In this document: positions 48,783 to 57,024 of the stretch, in pieces | Layout: each line of letters opens with the position of its first letter | Position numbering within the stretch: position 1 is the stretch's first letter | Notes under the pieces: model-generated | Told to the model about the DNA's origin: nothing | Database searches by the model: none | The model's input: the letters and a program-made list of their open reading frames with translations, nothing else | From: JAJDUF01 sp965214295 | GTDB taxonomy: Bacteria > Chloroflexota > UBA11872 > UBA12225 > JAJDUF01 | Reading direction: 5' to 3' | NCBI GenBank assembly: GCA_965214295.1 | Contig: OZ243944.1 | Location: 4,092,001-4,156,000 of the forward strand | Length of the DNA stretch: 64,000 bases | Program-made: the position numbers and the translations under genes

Positions 48783-50090
48783 CTAGGCTGCAAACCGCCG
48801 GTCCGCGGCGACAATGACCTGATCGCGCACCGGGCCAACGGCAACGATGTCCACAGGCACACCCACAAACTCAGCGATACGGGCGAGATAGGCGCGGGCA
48901 GCGGCGGGGAGCCGCTCGAAATGGCGGATATCCGACGTCGGCTCTTGCCAGCCCGGCAAGTCTTCATAGACCGGCTCTACGCGCTCCACAATATGGGTGG
49001 GGGGGAGTGTGTCATAGGTTCGGCCGGTCCGCGGGTCGCGGTAGCCGGTGCAGATGCGGAGCATGGGGAACGTGTCGAGCACGTCGAGCTTGGTCACGGC
49101 GAGACGGCTATAGCCGTTCAGCAAGGCGCCGTACCGCACGGCCACGAGGTCCAGCCAGCCGCAGCGGCGCGGGCGCCCGGTCGTGGCGCCAAACTCCCAG
49201 CCTGCTTCCGGACCGCCGCCACGCAGCTCATCGGCCAGCTCCCCCTCCAGCTCGGTCGGAAAGGGGCCAGCGCCGACGCAGGTGCTGAACGCCTTGACCA
49301 CACCGACTACGTCGGTGATGGCCCAGGGAGGAATACCGGCCCCGGTAGCGCCGCCGCCGGCCAGGGGGTTCGAGGAGGTGACCCAGGGGTAGAGACCCCA
49401 GTCGAGGTCGCGCATCACGCCCAACTGGCCCTCCAGGACAATGCGCGCCTTGCGCTCCAGGGCCGCGTGGACGAGCGGCACCGGGTCCACGATGCGGTCG
49501 GCAAGCCGCTGCGCGAGCACACCGTATTGGGCGGCGATCTGCTCGGCATCGGGTACCGGCGCATGGTAGACGTGCTCGAACAGTGGCGCGCGCGCGGCAA
49601 TCGCCTGCGCCAGGCGCGCCCGGAAGTAGGGCGGATCGAGCAGGTCGCCAACCTGCAACCCGCTGCGGCCGACTTTGTCGGTGTAGGCCGGGCCAACGCC
49701 GCGATGCGTGGTGCCGATAGCGCGGTCGCCGCGCGCAGCCTCGTCGAGCTTGTCCAGGTCTATGTGATAGGGCAGCACGAGCTGGGCACGCTCGGAAATC
49801 CGCAGGCCGTCCAAGGAGATGCCGCGCGCGGTCAGCTCGTCCAGCTCGTCCAAGAGCGCCTGCGGATCAACGACGGTACCGCTGCCGATGAGGCACGTCA
49901 CGCCAGGCTGGAAGATGCCGGCTGGGACGAGGTGGAGCTTGAAGACCCCGTGCTCGTTGACAATGGTATGGCCGGCATTGTTACCGCCTTGAAAGCGGAT
50001 CACAAGGTCGGCCTGCTGGGCAAGGAGATCAACAATGCGCCCCTTGCCTTCGTCTCCCCATTGGGCACCGACAACCGCCGTGACCGACAT
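48783..50090 (-). CDS. purA: Adenylosuccinate synthetase
   Basis: A 435-residue adenylosuccinate synthetase, joining IMP and aspartate with GTP in the first AMP-specific step of purine synthesis. The start at ATG 50090 follows AGAAGGAG. The P-loop GAQWGDEGKGRIVDLLA carries the catalytic Asp, and the switch residue His lies in FQGGNNAGHTIV. The GTP-contact region and the aspartate-binding loop near the C-terminus are intact in outline. Length is standard. The gene is followed by a membrane protein gene and preceded by the amidase gene on the same strand. Confidence 0.96.
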   Translation of the reverse strand: MSVTAVVGAQWGDEGKGRIVDLLAQQADLVIRFQGGNNAGHTIVNEHGVFKLHLVPAGIFQPGVTCLIGSGTVVDPQALLDELDELTARGISLDGLRISERAQLVLPYHIDLDKLDEAARGDRAIGTTHRGVGPAYTDKVGRSGLQVGDLLDPPYFRARLAQAIAARAPLFEHVYHAPVPDAEQIAAQYGVLAQRLADRIVDPVPLVHAALERKARIVLEGQLGVMRDLDWGLYPWVTSSNPLAGGGATGAGIPPWAITDVVGVVKAFSTCVGAGPFPTELEGELADELRGGGPEAGWEFGATTGRPRRCGWLDLVAVRYGALLNGYSRLAVTKLDVLDTFPMLRICTGYRDPRTGRTYDTLPPTHIVERVEPVYEDLPGWQEPTSDIRHFERLPAAARAYLARIAEFVGVPVDIVAVGPVRDQVIVAADRRFAA

Positions 50091-50194
50091 GTTCACTCCT
50101 TCTCCCGAGTTTGGCTCCCGTTTTGGCCCCAGAGAATGTAGCAGTGTCAGCCGCAGACAACAAGCCGGAGTCCGCGTCGGCGGGAGGCGAGGGG

Positions 50195-51178
50195 TTAGGG
50201 GGTAAGGGCAAAACCTTGGTGGAGCGCTTGCTCGGCGAGCGTGAAGCCTTGGTCGAGGGCGAGGAACCACAGCAACGCCAGCGCCACCCCATGGGCCGGT
50301 ACCTCCGGCTGCTGGGTGAGGAAGCGACGCTCGAACGGGTTGGTGAGATAGCCCATTTCGAGGATGACCGCCGGGGTGTCTTGACTGACGGCGTGGTCGT
50401 AGCGCCGGCTGTTGAAGGCGTAGTAGCCGGTCATGTTGTAGCTGACGTGGGGACTCTGGGGCAGTCCCGTAACCACGCCGTAACTGTCGCGCACGCGCTG
50501 GAGCAGGGCCTCGTCCAGCGGATTGCGGTCAATGACTGGGGCTTGCCGCCAGCGATCACGCCAGCGATCACGGCTGAAGCGTGCATTGGGATTCTCGCGC
50601 CGCCAGCGGAACAACCAGGAACGGTCCCGCCACTCGGCACGGGCGGCCTTGAAACCGGCCACCTGACTACTGGCGGCCCCGTCGGCGTGAAGACTGACAA
50701 AGGCATCGGCGAGATACCCGGGGGGGACGGTCGCCGGAAGCAGATCAACGGCGATGCCGAGGGGGGCGAGCTGCGCTCGCACCTGCTCGGCGACCAGAAG
50801 ATTGACTTCCACCTCGCTTACTCCCGCGGCGTAGGCTCCCGTCTGCCCGCGCAGACGCCGCAATTCGTCGGGCGCCTCGGCCGCCTGCCAATGCCCTACT
50901 TGCAGACCGACGCGCGGCACACCGGAACGTCCGAGCGTGGTTGGCGCCGGCAACAGCGACGCCGCGGACGCCGGCACCGGTCCCGTCAGCCACTGCGCGA
51001 TGCCGAGCGCCCCGCCCGCCGCGACGAGCGAACGCCGGCGCAGTCTCGCCCGCGCGGGACCAGCGGTACCGTTGACGCTCTGCGATACGCGGGCTATCCT
51101 CTCTGGCCGGAGGTGAGCATAGTGCGGTTCGGCTTTAATCCGCGGTTCCGGCCCACGTCGCGGGCGGCGATGGTCCAT
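50195..51178 (-). CDS. N-acetylmuramoyl-L-alanine amidase (Amidase_3) with Tat-like signal
   Basis: A zinc amidase that cuts the lactyl-peptide bond of peptidoglycan. The ligands are visible: His in QVGHWQAAE, Glu in SEVEVNLLVAEQV, His in VSLHADGA, and the catalytic Glu in VILEMGYLTNPFE. Ahead of them a twin-arginine-type signal RRRSLVAAGGALGIAQWLTG is present. The start is uncertain. The only canonical codon upstream of the signal is ATG 51178, without a ribosome-binding site, and it makes the gene overlap the divergent TIM-barrel gene by 57 bp. A CTG just before the signal is an alternative. The gene stops 104 bp upstream of purA on the same strand. Confidence 0.85.
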   Translation of the reverse strand: MDHRRPRRGPEPRIKAEPHYAHLRPERIARVSQSVNGTAGPARARLRRRSLVAAGGALGIAQWLTGPVPASAASLLPAPTTLGRSGVPRVGLQVGHWQAAEAPDELRRLRGQTGAYAAGVSEVEVNLLVAEQVRAQLAPLGIAVDLLPATVPPGYLADAFVSLHADGAASSQVAGFKAARAEWRDRSWLFRWRRENPNARFSRDRWRDRWRQAPVIDRNPLDEALLQRVRDSYGVVTGLPQSPHVSYNMTGYYAFNSRRYDHAVSQDTPAVILEMGYLTNPFERRFLTQQPEVPAHGVALALLWFLALDQGFTLAEQALHQGFALTP

Positions 51179-51961
51179 CAGTTGCGGGAGGCACTGCTCG
51201 TGGCCGAGCGGCTGGAGTTCGATGTCATCGAGCTTTCCGTCAACACGATGATCTTCGACTATACGTTGGGCACGGTCTTCGGCGGCGAGTTCCTGGACCT
51301 GCTGCAACGGGCAAAGACTCGCTTTCACGTGAATATCTTTCCCTTCGACCCCCGGGAGGGCGAACTGGGAATGAGCGATCCCAGCCCCTATCCGCGCAGT
51401 CTTGCTCTCCGCCGCCTGATCCACGTCATCGAATTCTTCGAGGCCCAGCACCCCATGGGGCTGTACGTCGTCCACGCCGGGGCGACGCGGTACGCCGGGG
51501 AGACGCACCTTGCGAGCTTGCGCCAAGCACTGGCTGCGCTCGACGTACTCTACCCGGGATTGCCACTGGCGATCATCAACGACGGGCAAGGGTCGGTGCT
51601 CGGACGCCCGCGGGTCTTTCTGGAGCTACTCGACGCTACACCGAACCTACGCTTTGTGTTCAATACCGGTTTGGCCTGGCGCGCGGTAGACTACGACCGC
51701 GACGGTTATGGGTGGCTGCTCCGCAGTCTGAAGCGGTTCGATGACCGTTTGGCGGAAATCCACTGGAGCAGCGGCGCTCCCGGCGCCGGCCCCAACCGGC
51801 CGTTGCACGTGATCTCCGACGACGGACCGGACATTGTCAGGACCCTGGGCATGGTCGGCCGCAATCCGGCGCTCGTCCACCTCTTCGAGACCGTCGGTTC
51901 GCACCAGCACGCCTTAGCGCGCGAGCGCCGCTGCCTCTACAACGCGCGCATGGTGTATTGA
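51122..51961 (+). CDS. TIM-barrel protein, xylose-isomerase/AP-endonuclease-2 type
   Basis: A 279-residue protein with the fold of sugar phosphate isomerases/epimerases and endonuclease IV. The start is GTG 51122 with GGAGG at 51109-51113, 8 nt upstream. Supporting segments are the opening MRFGFNPRFRP, EFDVIELSVNTMIFDY on strand 2, LYVVHAGATRYAGE (metal-ligand His region) and the C-terminal EIHWSSGAPGAG, all in barrel order. The reaction is not readable; both isomerases and unknown enzymes share these motifs. The frame is open further 5' but only as an antisense shadow of the amidase gene. Monocistronic. Confidence 0.8.
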   Translation: MRFGFNPRFRPTSRAAMVHQLREALLVAERLEFDVIELSVNTMIFDYTLGTVFGGEFLDLLQRAKTRFHVNIFPFDPREGELGMSDPSPYPRSLALRRLIHVIEFFEAQHPMGLYVVHAGATRYAGETHLASLRQALAALDVLYPGLPLAIINDGQGSVLGRPRVFLELLDATPNLRFVFNTGLAWRAVDYDRDGYGWLLRSLKRFDDRLAEIHWSSGAPGAGPNRPLHVISDDGPDIVRTLGMVGRNPALVHLFETVGSHQHALARERRCLYNARMVY

Positions 51962-52337
51962 CACCGGCCAGTGGCGCTGCAAGCCACCCGGTAACTATGC
52001 CCGGCGCACGCCAAGGTGCCGTCACCCTCATGTAAAGAGCTGGTTAAATCTTGCCGGGGGGCGCTGCTCCCCGTTCTTCGAGACAACGTAAGCACACAAC
52101 CCGGGCAACGACACAGCCGAGTACTGCGTCCAGATAGGACCGGCGATCCCCAGGGAGCCACAACACCACGCCGGCCGACGAGTCCCGAGGATAAGCGCAA
52201 TTCGCTAGCCGGCCCAGAGGCCTGCTAACTCTGCGCGGGGAAACAACCCCGGTTACTCGCCAGCACTGCGGGGACTGCGCCGCTGCGATGGGGGATGGAA
52301 CAAGCGGTGACCGGATAAGGTGATGATCGCGCCGTGC
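51962..52337. other. Intergenic region with Pho-box-like pair; no gene recognised
   Basis: The gap contains, on the minus strand, TTTAACCA (52048-52041) and CTTTACAT (52037-52030) at an 11-bp period. The wider segment matches the site at 31101-31123 in 21 of 23 positions by eye. No -10 box at the expected distance is seen. A small GGGG/CCCC hairpin lies near 52240. No RNA gene is recognised. Confidence 0.4.
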
Positions 52338-52547
52338 TTACCCGACCAACTCCACGTTCACTGCCCGCTGTCCACGCCCTCGGACGTCGTCAGCAATCTC
52401 AAAGCTGACGGCAAGTCCTTCTTCCAGGCTGTCAAAGGGGAAGGTGCTCATGCCCGTAGCATGGAAGAAGATCTCTTCGCCATTTTCCATCCGGATAAAG
52501 CCAAAGCCGCGGTCTCGAATGAGCCGCACGATTGTGCCGGTATTCAC
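52338..52547 (-). CDS. Cold-shock domain protein
   Basis: A 69-residue single-domain cold-shock protein, an RNA/DNA chaperone. The start is GTG 52547 with GGAGG 9 nt upstream; the long open extension 5' of it is not family-like. The RNP1 motif GFGFIRM and RNP2-type IFFHATGM are both present, framed by VNTGTIVRLIRDR. The C-terminal VRGRGQRAVNVELV strand completes the five-strand barrel. It is monocistronic, with upstream repeats absent. It resembles the CspA-like proteins that start with TGTIKRL. Confidence 0.92.
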   Translation of the reverse strand: MNTGTIVRLIRDRGFGFIRMENGEEIFFHATGMSTFPFDSLEEGLAVSFEIADDVRGRGQRAVNVELVG

Positions 52548-52825
52548 GCTCGGTGTCCTCCTACATCTTGCCGGGGTAGCGGCGACATGGCGATGAGGTG
52601 CGTCGGCCCCACCTGCTTGCTGCCGGCGATCCAGTGTTGACTGCACTACCGAGGCGGAGTGTTCACCGCTCTGCCGGGCCATCCAACTCCTGCGCGAGCA
52701 GGATGAATGGCGCTACGGGGTGTGCTCGTAGCGAACGCTCTACCACCGAATTCTGCCGTCGCCCCAGGCTGTCTTGCCCCATAGGGTAGCCTAGCCGGGC
52801 CAGAAAAGCAAGAAATCGGCCGGAT

Positions 52826-52966
52826 TCAAGCGCCCGGCAGCCGAATGACGCCAACGGCCCACAGGATACCCACGATAACGATGACGACAACCGCCACCCC
52901 GATGATGATGTCGAGGCGGTCCGCCGGCGGCTCGTCGGCGTCGGTAGGCGGCTGATAGTCGGTCAC
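52826..52966 (-). CDS. Small single-span membrane protein (46 aa)
   Basis: A frame of 46 codons starting at GTG 52966: an acidic, Pro-rich head (TDYQPPTDADEPPADRLD) then a single very hydrophobic helix (IIIGVAVVVIVIVGILWAVG) and a short IRLPGA tail. It begins 23 bp downstream of the YvcK-like gene on the same strand and ends at TGA 52826-52828, so it was probably made from the same mRNA. GC-rich third positions support coding, though no ribosome-binding site is seen. No family recognised; its form suits a membrane-protein partner or regulator. Confidence 0.6.
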   Translation of the reverse strand: MTDYQPPTDADEPPADRLDIIIGVAVVVIVIVGILWAVGVIRLPGA

Positions 52967-52989
52967 GGCACTGGTAGTCGAGTGAGCGC

Positions 52990-54282
52990 TTACACCCCTA
53001 ACAGGCGCACAAGCGCCGCGGCAAGTTTGTCGGGATCGTGGCGGATCACGATCAGGCGCTGGGCCCCGGCCACCGGTCTACTCAAGCCGGGCGCCACCGC
53101 CACTTGCTCGGCCATCTTCGTCACCAAGTCGGCGCCGACGACGACGGCGCCTTCGGTCATGGCCAGCCGGCGTAGCTGACTGCCGGCCGACAGGACCGGC
53201 CCGTTGGACCGCGGCGCGGCCTCGTGGAGCACCGGCTCGGCTAACACGGCTGCATATTGCTCCTGAACATTGCGGTCGGCCGTCGCGGTGTTGACGAGCA
53301 CGTAGTCGAGCGTAAAGCCACCGTACAGGTGGATAGCGCGAACGAAGTCGGTGACGGTGAAGCCGTCGGTTTGCCCCGGCTCGGTCATCAGGTTGGCAAT
53401 GAGAATCTTCTTGGCCCGACTGAGCTGCAACGCTTCGACAACGGGCTGCAAGAGCAAGTTGGGAATGACCGTGAGGTAGAAGCTGCCCGGCCCGAAGAGC
53501 AGGATGTCGGCCTCGCGGATCGCGGACAAGACCTCGGGGTTGACCGGAATAGGCAGCTGACGCACGAACGGGCCGGGAGAGGCCAGTATCTGCTGCTTGT
53601 CTTGGTTCTCCGGCACGAGGAATACGCGCTTGATCGGGACGCCACTGCGCCGCGCCCGGATAGCGTCCGCGCTCTCCAGGAGAGTGCCGTGCTGTAGCTC
53701 GGCACACAGCTCGACGGAGTCCCGAACGGGCACGAGCATCGTCCCGCCATTCTGGGGCGGTAGCTGACCGGGAACGACCAGCCCCGACTGCTCCGTGACA
53801 CTGGAGATGGCGATCAGCCGATGAGCAAAGGCAAAACTACGGGCCTGGAGGGCCACGAACCCGCGGTGCCCCGCAAAGGCGACGACCGTCGGGAGGCGCT
53901 GCGGGAGACGGTAGTTGTAGACCAGATCAACGAGACGCTCATCGCTGTAGGGCGCCTGCACCGCGCTGACGAGCGAGCGATTGAGCTGGAAGACGGCAAA
54001 GCCGCTGAGGCCGAGACCGAAGAAGAGGAACAGGGCACCGCGCCACGTCCGGTCAATGAATTGCAGCGTGAGGTAGAAGACGAACTCGGGGAACGGCTGG
54101 GTGCGGTACACGTCAACGAGGAAGAAGGCGATGCCGAGAGCGGTGGCGGTGAGGGCGATGAGCAGCAGGAGCAACCAGCGCTTGACGTGCAAACCGGGCC
54201 GCGACCAGCGGATGAGGTCATTGACCCACGCATCGAGCGCGGCCAATCGTTGGGATATTTGCAGGCGCAATTCGTAGAACAC
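52990..54282 (-). CDS. YvcK/CofD-like protein with two membrane helices and an altered nucleotide loop
   Basis: A 430-residue protein of the YvcK (gluconeogenesis factor, UDP-sugar-binding) family. Family motifs are clear in the middle and C-terminal parts: LLFGPGSFYLTVIPNLLLQ, LMTEPGQTDGFTVTDFVRAI. However, the N-terminal GGGTGL loop of YvcK is replaced by VVAFAGHRGFVAL, so UDP-sugar binding may be altered or lost. The first 100 residues hold two transmembrane helices (LLLLLIALTATALGIAFFLV and GALFLFFGLGLSGFAVFQL), which some Gram-positive YvcKs also have. The start is GTG 54282 with GGGAG upstream. The usual rapZ and whiA neighbours are absent. The small gene at 52826 follows. Confidence 0.85.
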   Translation of the reverse strand: MFYELRLQISQRLAALDAWVNDLIRWSRPGLHVKRWLLLLLIALTATALGIAFFLVDVYRTQPFPEFVFYLTLQFIDRTWRGALFLFFGLGLSGFAVFQLNRSLVSAVQAPYSDERLVDLVYNYRLPQRLPTVVAFAGHRGFVALQARSFAFAHRLIAISSVTEQSGLVVPGQLPPQNGGTMLVPVRDSVELCAELQHGTLLESADAIRARRSGVPIKRVFLVPENQDKQQILASPGPFVRQLPIPVNPEVLSAIREADILLFGPGSFYLTVIPNLLLQPVVEALQLSRAKKILIANLMTEPGQTDGFTVTDFVRAIHLYGGFTLDYVLVNTATADRNVQEQYAAVLAEPVLHEAAPRSNGPVLSAGSQLRRLAMTEGAVVVGADLVTKMAEQVAVAPGLSRPVAGAQRLIVIRHDPDKLAAALVRLLGV

Positions 54283-54434
54283 GGCCTACCAGCTCCCTAC
54301 ACCAGGTCACCCCCACGGCACTGTGTACCATCGTAGCATAACTCTAGCCCGGCGCCGAGCGAGGGCCGTTTTCGTGCCTCACCGCCGGACCTAAACAACA
54401 CGGCCGAGGGGACGGGGCCGGATACCCACCGGTG

Positions 54435-54440
54435 CTACAC
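54435..54440 (+). promoter_or_regulatory. Extended -10 for the second Uma2 gene
   Basis: TGCTACACT, an extended -10 element, lies 45 bp upstream of the ATG at 54486; AGGAGAG near the start codon serves as the ribosome-binding site. Confidence 0.45.
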
Positions 54441-54485
54441 TGAAGCGGGACCGCGCGACCGGTGCGACGATGCAGGAGAGCAACC

Positions 54486-55265
54486 ATGGTGACGACGACG
54501 CCGACACCTACACCGACGCCAGCCGGTGCGGAGGTCTGCTATCCCGAAGCGGATGGCCAACCCGTGGCTGAAACCGATGTCCACCGCACCCTGATGTTCG
54601 AGCTGATTGGCATGCTCCAGGCGTTCTTCCGCGAGGATCCGCACGTCTACATCAGTGGCAATCTGTTCGTGTACTACCGGGAAGGTGCTCCGCAACGGGC
54701 GGTTGCGCCCGACGTGTTTGTGGTCCAAGGCGTTCGCAACCACGCGCGGCGCGTCTACAAGCTGTGGGAGGAAGGCATGCCGCCGGCGGTGGTGTTCGAG
54801 CTGACCTCGCGCAGCACGCGGCGGGAAGACCTCCGCAGCAAGTACGACCTGTACGAGCGGCTCGGGGTGCGGGAGTATTTCCTGTTCGATCCGCTGGGCG
54901 AATACCTGCGGCCGCCGTGCCGCGGCTACCGCTTGCGCCAGGGCCGTTACCGGCCGCTGGCGGTGAAGGCGGATGGATCACTGTGGAGTGCCGCGCTGGG
55001 GTTGGCGCTGCATGTACGCGGCATGCAGTTGCGGCTGTACGACCCGGCGGGCCAGCGGTGGCTCCCGACGCTGCAGGAAGAGGAGGCAAAGCGGCGCGCG
55101 GCGGAAGAGCGGGCTAGTGTCGAGGCCGCTGCCCGGCAAGCGGCGGAGCGGCGGGCCACTGTCGAGGCTGACGCGCGGCGGGTGGCGGAGTCGCAGATGG
55201 CCGCCGCCGAGGCAGAGCTGGCCCGACTGCGAGCGCTGCTCAGTAGCCGCGGCCAGTCCTCGTGA
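54486..55265 (+). CDS. Uma2-family (DUF820) putative endonuclease with coiled-coil tail
   Basis: A 260-residue Uma2 protein. After a Thr/Pro repeat (TTTPTPTPTPAG) the fold shows VAPDVFVVQGV, VVFELTSRSTRREDLRSKYD and VREYFLFDP, the acidic and Lys positions of the putative nuclease core. The tail from residue 195 is an Ala/Glu/Arg coiled coil with two copies of a pattern ASVEAAARQAAERRA / ATVEADARRVAESQ. It belongs to the same family as the gene at 34695, but it is not a recent duplicate: the N-terminal third differs. The start at ATG 54486 has GGAGAG upstream. Confidence 0.87.
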   Translation: MVTTTPTPTPTPAGAEVCYPEADGQPVAETDVHRTLMFELIGMLQAFFREDPHVYISGNLFVYYREGAPQRAVAPDVFVVQGVRNHARRVYKLWEEGMPPAVVFELTSRSTRREDLRSKYDLYERLGVREYFLFDPLGEYLRPPCRGYRLRQGRYRPLAVKADGSLWSAALGLALHVRGMQLRLYDPAGQRWLPTLQEEEAKRRAAEERASVEAAARQAAERRATVEADARRVAESQMAAAEAELARLRALLSSRGQSS

Positions 55266-55342
55266 GCGGCCCCCCGGCCGCCCTCTGGACTTGGGCGAGG
55301 GCAGGATTTTTCCGTAGGGGTGCGATGCATCGCGCCCAGTCT

Positions 55343-55406
55343 CCCGTCATTTCCGCTTGCGGAGACTTTTGCCTGAGTCGTCATTCCGGCTTTCGCCGCA
55401 ATCCAG
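55343..55406. repeat. Two degenerate R1 palindromes
   Basis: 55343-55364 (CCCGTCATTTCCGCTTGCGG) and 55379-55406 (CGTCATTCCGGC, TTTCGCCGCAATCCAGC) lie 15 bp apart. The remaining 55266-55618 gap otherwise holds an R2-like fragment at 55264-55302 and the promoter of the next gene. Confidence 0.6.
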
Positions 55407-55496
55407 CACCATGCGTTGCCCCCCGGTCGCCACGCTGACACCCCTTCCTTGAAGGGAACCGCCTATTCGGAGGTGAGTAATGGATTTTCAATATCC

Positions 55497-55525
55497 TTGC
55501 TCCGACATTCTACCTCTGGTAAGAT
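55497..55525 (+). promoter_or_regulatory. Promoter of the HTH-DUF262 gene
   Basis: TTGCTC (-35, 55497-55502) and TAAGAT (-10, 55520-55525) are spaced by exactly 17 bp. Transcription would start near 55532, 87 nt before the start codon, and GTGGAAGG lies just before it. Confidence 0.5.
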
Positions 55526-55618
55526 AGGGCGTCATCTGCAATCTATGGTGTGCTGGCGTTCAAGTGCCCAGCCCGCGCCACACTTTACCCAAAGTTGTCC
55601 CCTTCGTGAGGTGGAAGG

Positions 55619-56905
55619 ATGGCCATTGCTTCTGATTCCGAGCTTCTCTCGCCAGCTGACGCTGCGAGGTTGATCGGGGTCAGTGCAAAAGTCGTACGTC
55701 GCCTGATTAAGGATGGAGAGTTACAAGCTCGTCAGTCCGGTCGCAGGCAATACATCTCGCGGCCAAGTGTGCTTACTTACCTCAGCAAGGATACTGATAC
55801 TGATGGCCCTGAACCATCGTATGAGGCCGACGACGACGAGTCTCTAGACATTAGCAAACTCCAGAAGGCTGGAATCAACTACGAGCAACAGAACGGCAGT
55901 ATTCGCTTTCTCTACGATCAGCACATTAATGATGAGCTAGATATTGCTCCTGAATTTCAGCGTTTCTATGTGTTTTCTCCAGAGATCGCGAGCGCCCTAA
56001 TCGAGTCAATATATCTCGGTGTGCCTGTTCCTGCAATGTATTTCGCGGAAGAAGGAGGCAAGTTGATAGTTATAGATGGCCATCAGCGTCTACGCACATA
56101 TTTCAATTTCCTCGAAGGGAAATTGGAATTGCGTAATCTCGAATTTCTGACCGATCTTAACGGTAAGAGATGGTCGGATTTAACTGATACTCAGCAACGG
56201 GATTTCACAAATCGCGGAGTACAGTATTTCCTGATAAAGGGAGACAACGATCCTTCACTGATGTTTAGTGTCTTTCGGCGCCTCAATAGTGGTGCCGTCA
56301 AACTCACTGAGCAAGAGTTACGGAATTGCATATACCAAGGAGAATTCACACGCATGATTGCAAAACTGTCAACAGAAGATACGTGGCTCCGACTGATGAG
56401 GTACCGGGAGCCTCATAAGAGGATGAAGGATCGTGAGCTAATTCTGAGATTCTTTGCCGTTTTCACTGCCCAAAATGAATACCAGTCGCCATTGAAGACT
56501 TTTCTTAGTAACCAGATGAAAGCTCTTAATGAGCGCTCTTCCGAATACCTGGACGACTTGAGGGAGCTATTCCTCAACGCAGTTAAGTTGGCAAATCTGG
56601 TCTTCCCTGACCATGCGTTTCAGAGATTTGCGCCGGGCGACGCATCTAATCCGAATGGAGGATGGCAGAAGGTAGTCAATCTCGCCCTATTCGAGGTAGT
56701 GATGGTATCACTAGCAAAGCTATCATATAGAGAGGTCTTCCCCAGGAAAGAAGCTATTCAGGAGAGAATGTTGCAATTGATGACTGGTAGTATTGAGTTT
56801 TCAGATACAGTTACAATAAATGCATATCGCCCGCTCAAGTTCAGACGAAGGCATGAGATTTGGGCAAATGCGTTGAGGGCGCACGACAGCCTCAGTAGGT
56901 TATGA
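55619..56905 (+). CDS. DUF262 domain protein with N-terminal excisionase-type HTH
   Basis: A 428-residue fusion. Residues 9-57 form an excisionase/MerR-like HTH (LLSPADAARLIGVSAKVVRR, RQYISRPSVLTYL). After an acidic linker follows a DUF262 domain with its key DGHQR segment (VIDGHQRLRTYFNFLEGKL) and the FSVFRRLNSGAVKLTEQELR motif, then an all-helical C-terminal region. DUF262 folds like ParB/Srx and hydrolyses nucleotides in phage-defence nucleases such as GmrSD; the DUF1524 HNH domain of those is absent here. The whole gene is strikingly AT-rich compared with its neighbours and uses A/T-ending codons, so it came by transfer. It stands alone. Confidence 0.82.
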   Translation: MAIASDSELLSPADAARLIGVSAKVVRRLIKDGELQARQSGRRQYISRPSVLTYLSKDTDTDGPEPSYEADDDESLDISKLQKAGINYEQQNGSIRFLYDQHINDELDIAPEFQRFYVFSPEIASALIESIYLGVPVPAMYFAEEGGKLIVIDGHQRLRTYFNFLEGKLELRNLEFLTDLNGKRWSDLTDTQQRDFTNRGVQYFLIKGDNDPSLMFSVFRRLNSGAVKLTEQELRNCIYQGEFTRMIAKLSTEDTWLRLMRYREPHKRMKDRELILRFFAVFTAQNEYQSPLKTFLSNQMKALNERSSEYLDDLRELFLNAVKLANLVFPDHAFQRFAPGDASNPNGGWQKVVNLALFEVVMVSLAKLSYREVFPRKEAIQERMLQLMTGSIEFSDTVTINAYRPLKFRRRHEIWANALRAHDSLSRL

Positions 56906-56954
56906 CCTTGCCACCTCGTACCGTGTAGAAGTACTGCCGCCGTAGATGATCGTT

Positions 56955-56986
56955 CTGGATTCCGGCTTTCGCCGGAATGACGGGGG
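56955..56986. repeat. R1 palindrome
   Basis: CTGGATTCCGGCTTTCGCCG then GAATGACGGGGG, between the DUF262 gene and gatB (convergent). Confidence 0.7.
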
Positions 56987-57024
56987 CTGCACTCACCGTA
57001 CAGGCACCAGGAAGTCCGCTCTTG

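Noticed and set aside
50111..51121. The long 5' extension of the TIM-barrel reading frame
   Set aside because: It is antisense to the amidase gene with its zinc motifs; the TIM-barrel fold and a good GGAGG site support a start at 51122.
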